DNA of 64,000 bases from the NCBI GenBank assembly GCA_002118135.1, contig BDIU01000192.1, positions 124,001 through 188,000 on the forward strand. Direction: 5' to 3'. Source of the DNA: Trebouxia sp. TZW2008 (lineage: Eukaryota > Chlorophyta > Trebouxiophyceae > Trebouxiales > Trebouxiaceae). Made by a program: the position numbers and the translations under genes. Shown in pieces: positions 47,001 through 58,008 of this stretch. Positions within the stretch are counted from its first letter, which is position 1; each line of letters starts with the position of its first letter. The notes beneath the pieces were generated by a model. The model ran no database searches. It was not told the origin of the DNA and worked only from the letters and a program-made list of their open reading frames with translations.

Positions 47001-50000
47001 GCACCAAACCTTGCCCAGTGCTCTTCTTCTAACACAAATTTTTTGTAGCCTTGTCACATGTATTCACTCATGCATGCAGGTAGCTGAGGAGCAAGAAGAA
47101 CAGTTGGCCAAGCTCAAGGCTGACATGGCTGACAGGCTATCTGCTCACAAACAGCGCCTGGAAGATGAACAGGCGGCCTTGATGCAAGCCCAGGCTCAGG
47201 TCAGTCACGACTGCTGGCTTCAGCAGCACTTTGCATCCTTGCTGCAACCTCAATCTGCGTTGATGGAGGCACAGCTTGAAGGGCATGAGACCAAAATCTA
47301 CCAGGATGCCCAATCCAGATTGATAGGATAATGTGATCACTGCCTTCCAATGAGATGCACATGCCAAGCACAAGGACTCATCAATGAACAATTCAGGGAT
47401 GCAATGCAATGCAGCGGAAAGCTCAATAAACATGCCTGTTGCGTGTGCCTTGGTCATTTGCCATGTTTGCACTGTTATGTCTGCAGTGCTGGCTCTATCA
47501 TGCTGACCCTGGCAGTGCTGCTGGCAAGGTTGTTCAATGCAGCAATACTGACCCTAGCAAAACTGCTGCAATTGTTGTACATTGCTATGCTGACTGCGGC
47601 AAATTGGCAATCGCAGCAGTGCTGACCCTGACAAAATTGCAGGAGTCACGGTCAAGAGCCCAGGAAGCTCTGAGGGAAGATGAAGGGAAGTGGGTTGAGC
47701 AGGAGCGTCAACTTATGGAACGTAGAGTCAGACATCAGGTCCAGGTACAAATTGACATGTTGTGAAGACCGTACAATAGGATGTGCAACCTCAGGTATGC
47801 AGATCGTGTCGTGAAGCCCATACAGTATGGTGTGCAATGTGATTTTGTCAGGTTGCTAGGCTGCTACACAACAACACATCGTGTCTGAGGCCAATCAATT
47901 GAAAATGGGATGATATATAGAAAGTTGTAAGGCACAGCTGATGCTTTGCCATCTGCTCTGACGACTGATGAACACACTCAAGACCAATGTATGTTCAGAT
48001 GCATGGATGTTGCATGCATACGGTATGAAGATCATTGGTGTGTACTCCTGTGACAAAAATGTTCCAAGACATGTGTATGGCTCATTGACCATTTCTTTAC
48101 GCACCTGCTAGTTTCATACGGTAATGATTTGATGCTGTAGGCTGAGGAGGCAGCTCTGTTGGCAGTTGACATGGCAGCTGCTGAGCGGCGCATCCACTCA
48201 GCACTCAGCGCTCATGTATTGGAGCTGAGGCAACAGGTTGAGAGCGAGCAAAGGGCCAAGCTCTCAGATGACATTTCACAACAGGTGGCCATGCTAGCGC
48301 GTTGACTCAGTGTCCCTGTTTTCAGGTGTTGCAACATGAAGATCCTGCTTGTACGTGCTTGTCCAACATTGCTTGACTTGTCACCTCCACGCATTCATTC
48401 ATCCAAGGTATTGGCGTGTGCACAACTGCATGCTCGTCAAGCTACAATGGACTTCAGAAGCATCCTTGATCAATGTTTTGCAATTGTGCAAATGTGAGCC
48501 GTCACACAGTCACAATGCTGTTTACATGCACAAATAGTCGCTTCTAAAGCAGGGTGCAACTTGCACTGTGCAGTATGTCTAACACTCACCACTCTGTACA
48601 AAGCTGTACACCACGGATTTTGACTGTTGAATCCATTCCCAGATGGCTGCTGAGAGGGCTTCCAAGCTAGCCACAGCGCGCCAGCAGATGGAGCAGGAAG
48701 TTGCTGAAGCAGCTCAGCAGGAAGCTGCTCAGGCGGCTGCTGCACAAGCTAAGCTCAGGACAACAATTTGGGCTGAGTCATCCAGTGCAGCACAGGACTC
48801 GCCAGCTCGGCCTGCTGGGTCATCTCAGCTGAGCGCGAAGGAGCAAGCAGCTGAGCAACAGGGGCAGCTGCTAAGCAGTGTCAAGGGCTTCATGAAGGTT
48901 GCCAGGAATGGCATCAAGCAGCGACAGACTGCTCTTCAGGTTGCCAGGAGCACTTGGCAGGTAGTTCATAGAAGCAAATTCAAACCGAGCTTCACAGTGT
49001 AATGCATTACAAGATCCTGAAATTGACAAGCAAGATGCATCTGAGTGACATTCGGTTTGAGAAGCTGTATCCTCTGGGCTTGCTCCTCCTTTCAGCAAGG
49101 TCGCAGCCTTTCTGCTGAACCCTTTCCGGCATACATGCAGACAACCATGCACATCAGAGGCTTTGCTTTTCGAAAGTCTGCTGTCTACAGCATACAAGTA
49201 AGTGGTTCTTTGTGGACTTGGAAGCATGGTGACCACATGTATGCATTTGACAGTGTTGCTGGTGCAGGCATGTGTGAGTGAGCGGCCCAGTGAGGGGTTG
49301 GGTGAGGTGGTGGGGGGGCTCAAGGGGGTCATGGAAGCGGAGGCCCTGCAGCTGAATGCTGAAACCACAGCTCTGCATGACCTCAAGGTGCGGTTACTTC
49401 AGCCCACTTCATGTTGGTCAGCTCTATAGACAAGACAGAAAGCTTGTGCCACTAGGCATTGGATTGGGTTCCTCCATGGACACCCACAGCTTTAGTATGA
49501 TTGTACACAAACATGTGTTGTTGCTGATGCTGTGAATATGCTCAACCCTGACATCTGCCTGGCCATGCGCTTGAAGCATGTGACGCATGACTATGCCGTG
49601 TACTGTCAAAGCTTAACTGGCTCACACGTCCATGACACTTGTTGGGAAGGCTCTTCACACAGACTGTTGAGCATTGCTGATCAACTGATGCTATGATGCT
49701 GCACTGCGCTGTATTGTTCACCTTTACCATCCAGTACACCCACATGACTGCATTTTTCTGTGTCTCAAGCCGCACAAGACAGGCGTTTTCGATAATTTGG
49801 CAGGAGATCTTTCGATGACATTTGGATGACAAGCAATCTTGACTCTGATTTCTCTTTCAGACCAGTACAAAAGCTATTGCCTCTCACAGGCTCAGGTCAA
49901 GGCAATGGAGAAGGGGCATCCCCTAGCAGCCTCCAGGACTGCTTGTATCAGCCCCTCTCCTGCCTACGTTCCAGCCCCCACTGCGCCTGAGTTCTCACCA

Positions 50001-51248
50001 ACAGCGCCACAAATGCCCTCTAGTATCCCTGGAATGCAGTCAGCAGCACCAAACAAGCTGCATACGGCTTGGGGTGACTTTGGCATGTTGGGCGGTGGCA
50101 GCTCTGAGGTCAGGGGTTCAATTGCCCGTGGATCTGCTGGGCTTGACGGAGTTGGACAGGCGCTTTCAGCAGCGCTGCAGGTCAGTCTGCTAGTGAAGGG
50201 CTTGATCCAGTCCTGATACTGTGTGATCATAGCAAGTTCATGTGAAGCACGAGCCCTGCACAGACTCTTCGCCTGCCTGAGCGTTTAGGAGTTGAGGTCT
50301 TTCATCTCTCTGTGTGCAACTTGGCATTGTCATACAGACCCTTTGCCAACCTGAGCGTGAAAGTTGAGGTCTTTCATCTTTGCATGTGCAACTTGGCATT
50401 GTCAGCTGTGAGACAATTAGGAACTACCAAAGCCTCTGCAGTGCAAAATCTATTTCTGGTGGTTCTGACTGCGCGTCCGAGCCATCAACTTAAGTTGCAT
50501 TGCTTCTGTGTGAGTATTCAATGCAGCATGGATGCACTGCAGGCATGTGAGGGCAGAAGAATGGGGACAGGGCTGCAGCCCGTAGCCCCTGCCTGGGCCA
50601 TCCCCAGCTATAACAGCCCTGTCAGGTCCCTGTACAGCCCTAGTCACACTTTGTCCCCCTCTAGACCGATGACACAGCCTTACCAATGTAGACCAGACAC
50701 TGGCCAAGTAAGGACTCCTGAGCGTAGTGGTGCACGCACTGCTCTGAATGTATATCTTGATAGAGCTGCTGTTGCCATTGCTTATTGCCAGCAGATTCCA
50801 TCAATGCTGTGTGATCAAGTTGTCAGCAACGCATGGTGCTATAAGTATTTTGCAATCTGTTCAAGCTGCATCAGTGCCTAGCAATTAGATGAAGCACACT
50901 TGGTCTGGGAGACTGTCGCTTTTGACTGGCTGACTGATGCATGTAAGGCCATACAATGCATGCATTCAGTCAAATGTGCTATGGATCCTCTGCAGTCAGC
51001 TTTCTCCACTCAGGTCAGCAGGAGGTCTCTAGGGTTCCATGTTGATTTCGTGCCTTTTGCTGAGTGCAGTCTACTCTGTATGCTTCTGTCTGTTTTGTGT
51101 TCCATTCAAGGCGATTGACCTGCACGGCTGGTATGCAGGAGGTGCTACAGAAGCATGCAAGGTGGCTGCGCAGCTTCAATGCCCAGATGTACACATAGCC
51201 TACCGCAGTTGTGAATCCCTGTACTCCATGTTTAGACCAGGCTTGTAA
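41080..51248 (+). CDS. CEP164: CEP164-like WW-domain coiled-coil basal-body protein
   Basis: CEP164 marks the distal appendages (transition fibres) of the mother centriole or basal body and recruits ciliogenesis factors. Exon 1 (41080-41152) encodes MSLAQGKSIPLQEDIDPDYE. Exon 2 (41233-~41345) follows in phase: EIADYAQWLGLDLDSEKELV, then ICREGLKAKLPADW. The WW domain is completed at ~41492-41577 (DDGEVYYYNASSGDSSWEHP). This N-terminal layout is characteristic of CEP164. Later exons (~41780, ~42210, ~42557, ~43105, ~43590, ~44245, ~45630, ~46100, ~46668, ~47080, ~47640, ~48141, ~48643, ~49266, ~49865, ~50525) encode charged, heptad-like helices such as HRERLDAVRAELAQQEQQ and EEQEEQLAKLKADMADRLSA, plus Pro/Ser-rich linkers. 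The 3' end is uncertain: the stop at 51248 is one option, a stop near 50216 another. Confidence 0.8.
42950..43105. repeat. Dispersed intronic repeat, copy 1 (CEP164-like gene)
   Basis: Shares with 43795-43955 the words CAGTCAGAATGCAGTGAT, TTGTCC, TCACTGCAG/CCACAGCAG and AAAGAGAA(G/A)(T)TTACTGTG in the same order. Copy 1 also contains an internal repeat of CCAAGAAAGC..TTTG.. . It has no reading frame and is not an exon copy. Confidence 0.75.
43795..43955. repeat. Dispersed intronic repeat, copy 2 (CEP164-like gene)
   Basis: Partner of 42950-43105, about 850 bp away in a different intron. Roughly 70% identical by eye with small indels. Possibly a short non-autonomous element, but termini and target-site duplications could not be fixed. 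Confidence 0.7.
43980..44032. repeat. 25-bp tandem duplication
   Basis: ACAGTCATCGCTCTTTCTGC plus ATTC occurs twice in succession in a CEP164-like intron. Confidence 0.9.
45100..45170. repeat. Polypyrimidine (CTTT/CTCT) tract, about 65 bp
   Basis: An almost uninterrupted C/T run on the sense strand of the CEP164-like gene. It is much longer than a normal 3' splice-site tract and lies mid-intron. Confidence 0.9.
45385..45680. repeat. Triplicated poly-Gln exon start in the CEP164-like gene
   Basis: Three blocks at about 45390, 45510 and 45640 (steps of about 120-130 bp) each encode a CAG-rich stretch ending LLRRQP, MLLRQP or LLRQQ in the plus frame. Only the last continues into a full coiled-coil exon (AAFQASIEEELQPQRQLMHD). 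The first two are upstream partial copies of its start. Confidence 0.82.
47490..47640. repeat. Four tandem branch-point/acceptor-like modules
   Basis: Four consecutive units of the form ATGCTGACCCTGGCA..GCAG (starting about 47500, 47548, 47588 and 47621; 30-48 bp each) precede the exon that begins GAGTCACGG. Each contains a CTGAC branch-point-like word and ends near an AG, so the 3' end of the intron itself appears multiplied. Confidence 0.7.
50255..50402. repeat. Tandem duplication of about 67 bp
   Basis: GAGGTCTTTCATCT and TGTGCAACTTGGCATTGTCA, preceded by CCTGAGCGT, occur twice in the same order in a CEP164-like intron. Confidence 0.85.
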
Positions 51249-52178
51249 TTGATTGACAAAATTAGTTGGTCACCTGCAACCATTCTGCAGCTGCGAACTA
51301 TTATGATCTGTACCGGTAGGGCATTGTAAACACAAACATTCAGCCCGGCCAGTGGCTTGTTGTTCAGACCAACATCATGTTGTGCCTTTGATCAGCAATG
51401 ATGCATAAGTACTGAGAACATAGCATCAACCATATCCTTGCTCAGTTCTGAGAGGCTATGTACCATGTAAGCCTTGATGTGACTGCTGAAACATCCTGAT
51501 GACCTACGGTCTTGAAGATTACAAGCTGTTGCTGACCCAGCCCTGCTGAGATGCAACATAGTGCATATATGTAATTGTGTTTGCATGTGTATATTTAATG
51601 CTACATGTCAGAGATCATGCCCCAGCCAGAAAAAAAAGGTTTTGCTTACTCTGCTACCACGCACGCCACAAACTACCGATGTTTCAAAGCAGATTGCTGA
51701 ATGAGAGCTGTTGCACAAAGCGCCTGTCGTTCAACACATTTTTGCGCACAAAAGCTGATTGAATATGCAGCGGTATCAGCCTGAGGGCCAAAGTTCACAG
51801 TGATCAAGCTCACATGCATGCAACTCAGCAGTGGCACTTTTGCTACAGCAATTGCTCACGCTTTTATGTCATTTATGCAATACAGCTCCTCTGGTTTTAG
51901 ACCATCTCTGGCTCAGTACATCAAATCAAGCAGAGAAGTGGCATTAATTGCCAGGCTAACATTGGTGACAGTTGCACCTATGCACAAAGCGCAGCATCTT
52001 CAGTACACGAAATCGTACTAGATCTCAGCAAATCCTCAAAAGTTCCTCCAGAGAGTTGGAACAGTAATCTCAATTCATCAGCATCCTGACAGCTACCTGT
52101 CATTTCAGGATTTGGAAAATGTATCTCGACATGTGCAGTAACCACTGACTACTTCTTGACCATGGCACTGCCAAATGT
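51249..52178. other. Convergent 3' spacer
   Basis: Lies between the proposed CEP164-like stop and the stop of the plastid-type gene. No exon, RNA gene or repeat is recognisable in it. Confidence 0.5.
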
Positions 52179-55100
52179 TTATGCACTGCCATTCTTGAAC
52201 AGGTTAGCGCCAGAAACTGCTGCAGCCAACCCCCACACACCCAGAAGGGCTGGTAGGAAAGGCCCTCCCTCACCAGACAGCAAGATGGGGGTCAACACTG
52301 CCAAGTGCCCTGCTCCAGCACCAAAGACACCAATGTTGAGGGCTTTGAAGGGACTCTGGCCCAACTGCCCCTTCTGCGCAGCTTCCTGCATGTGCGCACA
52401 GGCATTCAGAACAGGCTCAGCACAGCAAGGCAAATTTGGTTACCCACATCAAATTCCTTTTCTGAGGGCGTTATAATTCAGACACATCAGTAGTGTGAGC
52501 CACATGCAGCAGTGCAGTCTGCCTTGTAGCAGCGGTCACAATCATGCAGCGCATTTGAGTTTCTAATCACAGTCAAACAGTACGGCAACTTGCATGCTGG
52601 TGCACTTGGCCACTAGTGCTTGCTTTGACCAGCGCAACACCCCTGCACAAGGTGGGCACCCAAGCTGAGGAGTTTGAAAAGCAAGGACACATCTGCACCA
52701 TCAAGCGTTGTATCAACAATGCATGTGAGCAAAAATCAGCCCAGAAATCAAGCTTACCCTGAGTGAGTATGTGATAGCAGGCAGCAGCGTGATGAGGCCG
52801 CCACCAACAGCCCTCCATGTGAAGACGCACTCCTGTCCCTTGGAGTTGTTGAAGAACGCTTCCAGAGTTGGCTGCATAAGCAACAGCGCACTCTCAGATC
52901 ATATGCAGCTGATTTGACCATTTCTGTAAAGCACACCATCAGTGCACTTGTCTTTGCAAAGCAATGCGGTCCGGCAATTCCAACACGCTAATGCAAGTAG
53001 CTCACTTGCAGCACAGGAGAAAACGAAGTCCAACCACAGACAAATGTACAAAGCCAGCAAAGTAAGTCCTAAATGCAAGGAAAATCGGCACAAAACACCT
53101 TCCAGTGGTAAGACAGCTCAATCATGAACCATTCGCTGCTTTCTCATAGCAAGGGTGCCGTTTGGTGACAAGAGTTGCAGGCAAGAAAAACTTTGCTGCA
53201 AGCAAAACCAGTCATTTCATTTAGACATCACTGTACATCAGGTGCTAGCAGGTAGGCTGCTCCCGCTGTCACCAAAGCAATGGTTCAAGACAACATCCCC
53301 ATGCAGCGGCAGGCTGGCACAAAAGTGCAAATGATCTACCAAATGCAATGGCAGGGCGATAGCAGCCAAGATGCATCATGTGATCACAGTGATGAGTTCA
53401 CAGTGATGAGATCACCTCAGGTGCCAGCAGGTAGGCGGCTCCAGCTGACACCAATGCAATGGTGAGCAAGCTGTACAACGTACTCTGCAGGCCGCCCTTG
53501 TTGTCTGGCAAATCTGCCAGGTCGTCCTGGTATTTCTGCACATCACCAGATCTGGCTGTCAGTATGCCGGCTATAACTCAGGCAGAAGGTAGCAACATGT
53601 GACAAGCTGACGTGACATTGCAGTGGAAGCAGCATCTGCCAATCTGTAGCAAAAGCTTCGTCACCAGTCTAGTTGCTGCAGTATTGCGATGACCATGACA
53701 TCTGTAGCATTATTACACCGCCTTGAAGCCGCACAATTGGAGGTCTGCTCGCGTCAGGCTATAGCAAAAGCTTGCCGCATCAAGTCTTACAAGCAGTGAC
53801 CATCTGATTGTGATTGCATTGTTTGTACGACGTGATGTCAGCAAGCTTGCACTGTCACAAGTTTTGACCATCAAGAGAGGCTGCTTCCCGTCTGCTGTCT
53901 TGCCTTGACTGCAGAGAGACAGCTCTGAACGCGCTCAATAGATTCCATGCAAGCAATGCAACAAACGCAAGCAGACAATTGCCTTGACAGTCAAAAGCAG
54001 TCAAAAGCAGTCAAAAGCAGGCTGCCTCTCTTGATGTCCACACCTGACCACGTTCAGAGTGTTTGTCAAGCTCATGCCGTAACAGAGTGCTCGGGCAATC
54101 TGATAACTTCAGATACACTTTCCTTCCTTTGACAGCTGGCAGGGGGCGAATGACTTGAGAAACAGTCCAACTTCTGAATGGACAAAAGCTCATGCCATAT
54201 AAGCAATGCATCATACAAGCAATACTGCATTACCTTCACACCAGGCAGAGGGCCAATCGTGTTGAGAACACTGCTCATTTCTGGGTTCTGCCAACCTCAC
54301 AGCACACAACAGCACAAAACACAGGTGAAGACAGTTACCTTGACAGCAGGCAAGGGGCCAACTCTCTTCAGGGACAGGCCAACCTCTGAGTTCTTGCCGT
54401 AGCCCCCCCAGGCAGTCAGTACTGTGGCTCCCAACGCTGGTAGTCCTGTCCAGAAACCATTGTAGGACAGGACTGAGCCCTCACCTGCAGTAGGCAGAAC
54501 TTTCTCACACCTAATAGACAGACTAAAGCTGGCAGAATGATTGGGTTGGCTTCATGCACACTGTGGCTCCTCATGCTGGCAGCCCCGTCCCAGTACCTTC
54601 ATCAGGAATGGCTGAACCCTCATCTCTACTAGATAATGATGTCAGATGCCTGCTGCTATGTGCATGGCGTTGCACAAGAGTTCTCAAGTTTGGACACAGT
54701 AGGCTGTTGCTAAGGGCTGGTGCTGTCGTCATCTGTTCAAGTGGCTGGGCAATTCTGAGATTCCACTGTGATGCATGGCTACTTGAAATGTCCTGTGTCT
54801 CTGACACCAGTTACAGCACAACAAAGTGAAGACAACGTAAAGCTGGGAAGATGCACTGTGTCTTCAGAACATGCATTCCCAACTACGGAAAAGGAATGCA
54901 TGTTCTGTCAATGAGCAGCAGTAATGTAGCAACAGGTGCCAACAGGGTCCACACCTGCAGTCGCTGCATTGGAGAGGGCCAAGAATGAGGTGAAGGCAGT
55001 GGCAGCCAGCAGAGCCGGGTTTAGCTGCAGCTTTGAGTGATGCAGAAAGACAGACTGAGAACACATCACAATCAAGAATGCAGGCGCAGTGTCTATACCT

Positions 55101-57063
55101 GCACTTGCTGCGTTGGAAAGGGCCAAGATGGATGTGAAGGCTGTGGCAGCCAGCAGGGCCAAGTTCAGCCGCTGAAAAGGGCTCTCGCTCAATCTGCCCC
55201 TCTTGGCAGCCAACTGCACCATCACAACAGGCCGCATCAGTGTATGATAAGTTAGTGGATCCCACTCTTCACGCACACAGCAGTGCCTTCCGTATTTACA
55301 GGTTCCTCTGTTCCTAAGCCTGCTTTCTGATTCAGACAGGCAGTACACATGCAAAGAACTGCATAGCAGGATGGATGGCAGGCGCTGCCAAAGATGGTCA
55401 CATGGTGATTCAAGCAAATGACAACTGTCTCTACAGCAAGCTGTGTCTTGCCACAGTCAGATACTTCGTGTGTTATAAATACTGCACGTCTTGCATCCTG
55501 CTTGATGGCGTACACTCAAACTGGCAGCTGCTGCACTAAGCTGGCAAAACCGGAGGCAGCAAGAATAGCATTGTTTGTTTGTGCAGCAACCTTCGTCTTA
55601 CTTTGTCATGTCAAGCTCTGTCATTTGAATGTCGCAATCAGGGCAGTCTCAAAAATGACTCACACTCAGACTGGCAGCTGCTGCACTGGAACCCGCAAAG
55701 CCCAAAGCCAGGATGCGCAGCAGAGGCTCATGTAGAGCATCATGTGGCAATGCTGATCCAGCGTACAAGAACTCTGCCACCTGCAGCACACATCATATGT
55801 CAAAATATGTTTGAGTACAGCCAACTCACTCAAGCTGTAGCGCACAGCTGATCCAGAAATACAAAGTGTGATGACTGCACGATGAGGTTTTGGTCTGGAG
55901 TTACACACCAAGTTGAAGTCGTGCTCAAGTGAATTTGTAAAATCCGTGAAGCAATATCTGCATTTGCCAACAAGCAAGAGCTCAGGACTGCGACCAGAGA
56001 ACAGGAAGCCTGCCACTCACAACATAGGCACACATCGAATAAAGCATAATTGATTTTTTGAGAAAGCACATACTGAATGTGGGGCTAGGGTAAGGGGCAG
56101 AGCAGGGAAGGCATTCAGGGCTGCCAGGATCAGGTAGCTGTTGGCGCTGCCAAGAAACTGGTCAGCTTCACCCTGTCTGTCCTTGACTCCCTTGTTGGGA
56201 TTCCCTGCAACACAGCTTGGCTAAGTTCCAAAAAACAGCCACATTTTGCTATCAGGTGCACATAGCTTTCCTCAGATGAATTTGTACAAATTGCTTTCAG
56301 GTCAAGATGCAAAATGAGCGCCTTGGGGTCTAACAGTACTCAAGTCAAGTGTTGATCGGTTCTGATTGGCAGATGTTAGCGCATGTAAGCGTGTGCAAGC
56401 ATCAGTGCTGTGCATGCTGCAACTGAGGCGTAGTGATGTAAGTTGCTAGATTGCAATTTCAAGCAGCATATGAAATTGGGTTCAGGCAGGTGCTACATAC
56501 TAAAGTGTACGAAAAGTGATGACTCACTTGACTGCTTCTCTGACTTCAGTGACTGCTTGGTGCCTCTCTCCTGGTTTACATTGCGGGCATATGTGACAAC
56601 ACCCTGCGCAACATCACATGCACTAAGAACTGCCAAGAACAAGGGTGGGGCGTGTCGTGATCTGCTGCATGTCTCTCAAGACAGGTCTGCACCTGCCACA
56701 GTCACAGCGAAAATTCGTCGTAGTCGGAAGCTTGGACATATGCATACGTTCATTGCAGCACAAGCGCCAAATGTGGCTGCAATGCTTTTGCCTAAGTCTG
56801 TGTCTGCTTTTGTGGACGTGCGCAACACACAAACGCATGTGCAGATGCCGAGTGCAAGCCGACATTTAGCGCATACGCGGAAAATGGAGCTTTGACGCAC
56901 CCATCAGCGTCAAAGGAACCAATTGCAAACACGACACATCGGCACGAGAGTGCAGTATGCTTACCTTGTTTGTGCGGTTTCTGAAAGTGCGGTTCAAGGC
57001 AGGAGCCTGTCGCGACAGAGCAGGTCGCGCCTGCACGCCTGCTGACTGACTCTGCCTGGTCAA
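52179..57063 (-). CDS. Plastid-type multi-pass membrane protein of unknown function
   Basis: Starts at 57063 with MTRQSQSAGVQARPALSRQA, then PALNRTFRNRTNK: Ser/Ala/Arg/Gln-rich and acid-free, as in a chloroplast transit peptide. Exons (high to low): ~56966-57063, ~56530-56604 (GVVTYARNVNQERGTKQSLK), ~56085-56203 (GVKDRQGEADQFLGSANSYL, then ILAALNAFPALPLTLAP), ~55690-55790 (LRILALGFAGSSAAAASLS), ~55090-55213 (RLNLALLAATAFTSILALSN), ~54360-54485 (TGLPALGATVLTAWGGYGKN), ~53430-53540 (STLYSLLTIALVSAGAAYLL), ~52755-52860 (FTWRAVGGGLITLLPAITYS) and 52179-~52410 (PFLPALLGVWGLAAAVSGAN; stop TAA 52179). I infer about seven hydrophobic helices. A KRGRLSESPFQRLN segment and a later QKGQLGQSPFKALN segment look like an internal duplication. 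I do not recognise the family; a thylakoid or envelope location is inferred. Confidence 0.65.
53240..53470. repeat. Copy of the exon end at about 53430 in the plastid-type gene
   Basis: AGGTGC(T/C)AGCAGGTAGGC(T/G)GCTCC..GCAATGGT occurs at 53240 and 53418, about 178 bp apart. On the minus strand it encodes ALVSAGAAYLLAPE with its donor in the true exon. The copy lies downstream in transcription. Confidence 0.8.
53984..54020. repeat. 10-bp tandem repeat (CAGTCAAAAG)n
   Basis: About three and a half perfect units in an intron of the plastid-type gene. Confidence 0.9.
54125..54300. repeat. Two downstream copies of the end of the exon at 54360-54485
   Basis: The block CAGGCAAGGGGCCAACTCTC, minus frame LKRVGPLPAVK, recurs at about 54235 and 54130 with steps of about 104-105 bp. 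Each carries the exon's 3' end and donor (GGTAAC or GGTAAT). The copy near 54240 still reads TIGPLPGVK. Confidence 0.85.
54548..54625. repeat. Upstream copy of the start of the exon at 54360-54485
   Basis: ACTGTGGCTCC..GCTGG(T/C)AG.CC.GTCC and TGA(G/A)CCCTCA occur in both, about 139 bp apart. The minus frame is equivalent to SYNGFWTGLPALGATV. Confidence 0.8.
54940..55030. repeat. Second copy of a membrane-helix exon (true or decayed)
   Basis: The minus frame LNPALLAATAFTSFLALSNA closely matches RLNLALLAATAFTSILALSN at about 55110-55165, 150 bp away, including the donor. It is open over its length, so it might be a used second helix or a downstream partial copy; the missing RGRLSESPFQ half favours the latter. 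Confidence 0.7.
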
Positions 57064-58008
57064 GACTGAAGTGCTACCTTTTGCAAGACCTGCAGAAGAT
57101 AACGACTACGGCGCGCGAACACGATGACGACGGCGAAGCGCATCGCACCGGCATGCTGGCGTGCAGACGTGGTTACTGCTGGCTACAAGACGCGCCGAAT
57201 GCCCATGCAATTACGTTTTCCGCAGCATATCACTCGACAAAACGCTCTCTGAGCATACGTTGCATTCGAGAAACGCTGTGAACCGGATGCTGTGCAATAC
57301 CTTGAGCTTGCATGACTGGTGTTCTGATGGTAGCGACGTCCAAATTCACGAAGTTTGACGTCCGATGGATGTCAGACACAGAACAAAATCAACAAACTCA
57401 GCGTTTGTGAGCAAGGGTTGAGATGCAATCCGTCGCGATGGTTGGATCGATGCCTTTTCATCCTGGTCACCTTGGTGACCACATGTCCGCAACATTCGAT
57501 CGTGTATTGACTGGGTAGCCTCAGAAACCGCTCACGTGCCATCATGTTTGAGGCGATCACAGGGTCGTCTTCCCTCCTAAAATTTCACAGCATTCTGCTG
57601 CGCAAACTTGCAATCAGGCCAGCAGCTGCTGTGACAATACCAGTGCACATGTCGCAGCTGGCATGTTGATGGTGACTCGCACGGTTGGAACAGTCTGTTG
57701 AATGGGCTGCGAACTACAGGGTGTAGCTAGCTAGTCAGGGATGGTTAAATGGCCTCTGTATTCAGTTAGGTGCAAGTTGCAGCAGTTCACTTTGCGAATA
57801 GATAAGCAGTGCCCTGATCAGTTTGAAGATGTCAAAACAACTTGCAAACTGGTAAATCAGACAAGCCGTATCAATTTATTACTATTATAGTAATGCCAGA
57901 AAGAAATGGTCCGTAGTACATTCACATGTCACACACTAAGTGGCGCACATCAAAAAAGAAAGAAACCAGAGCCAGGCCAAGCCCTTCTGGCTGCATGTTG
58001 AGCATGAT
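57064..58008. other. Spacer with presumed promoter of the plastid-type gene
   Basis: About 945 bp between the start at 57063 and the stop of the next minus-strand gene. The part next to 57063 is more GC- and CG-rich than the rest. No exon or repeat recognised. Confidence 0.5.
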
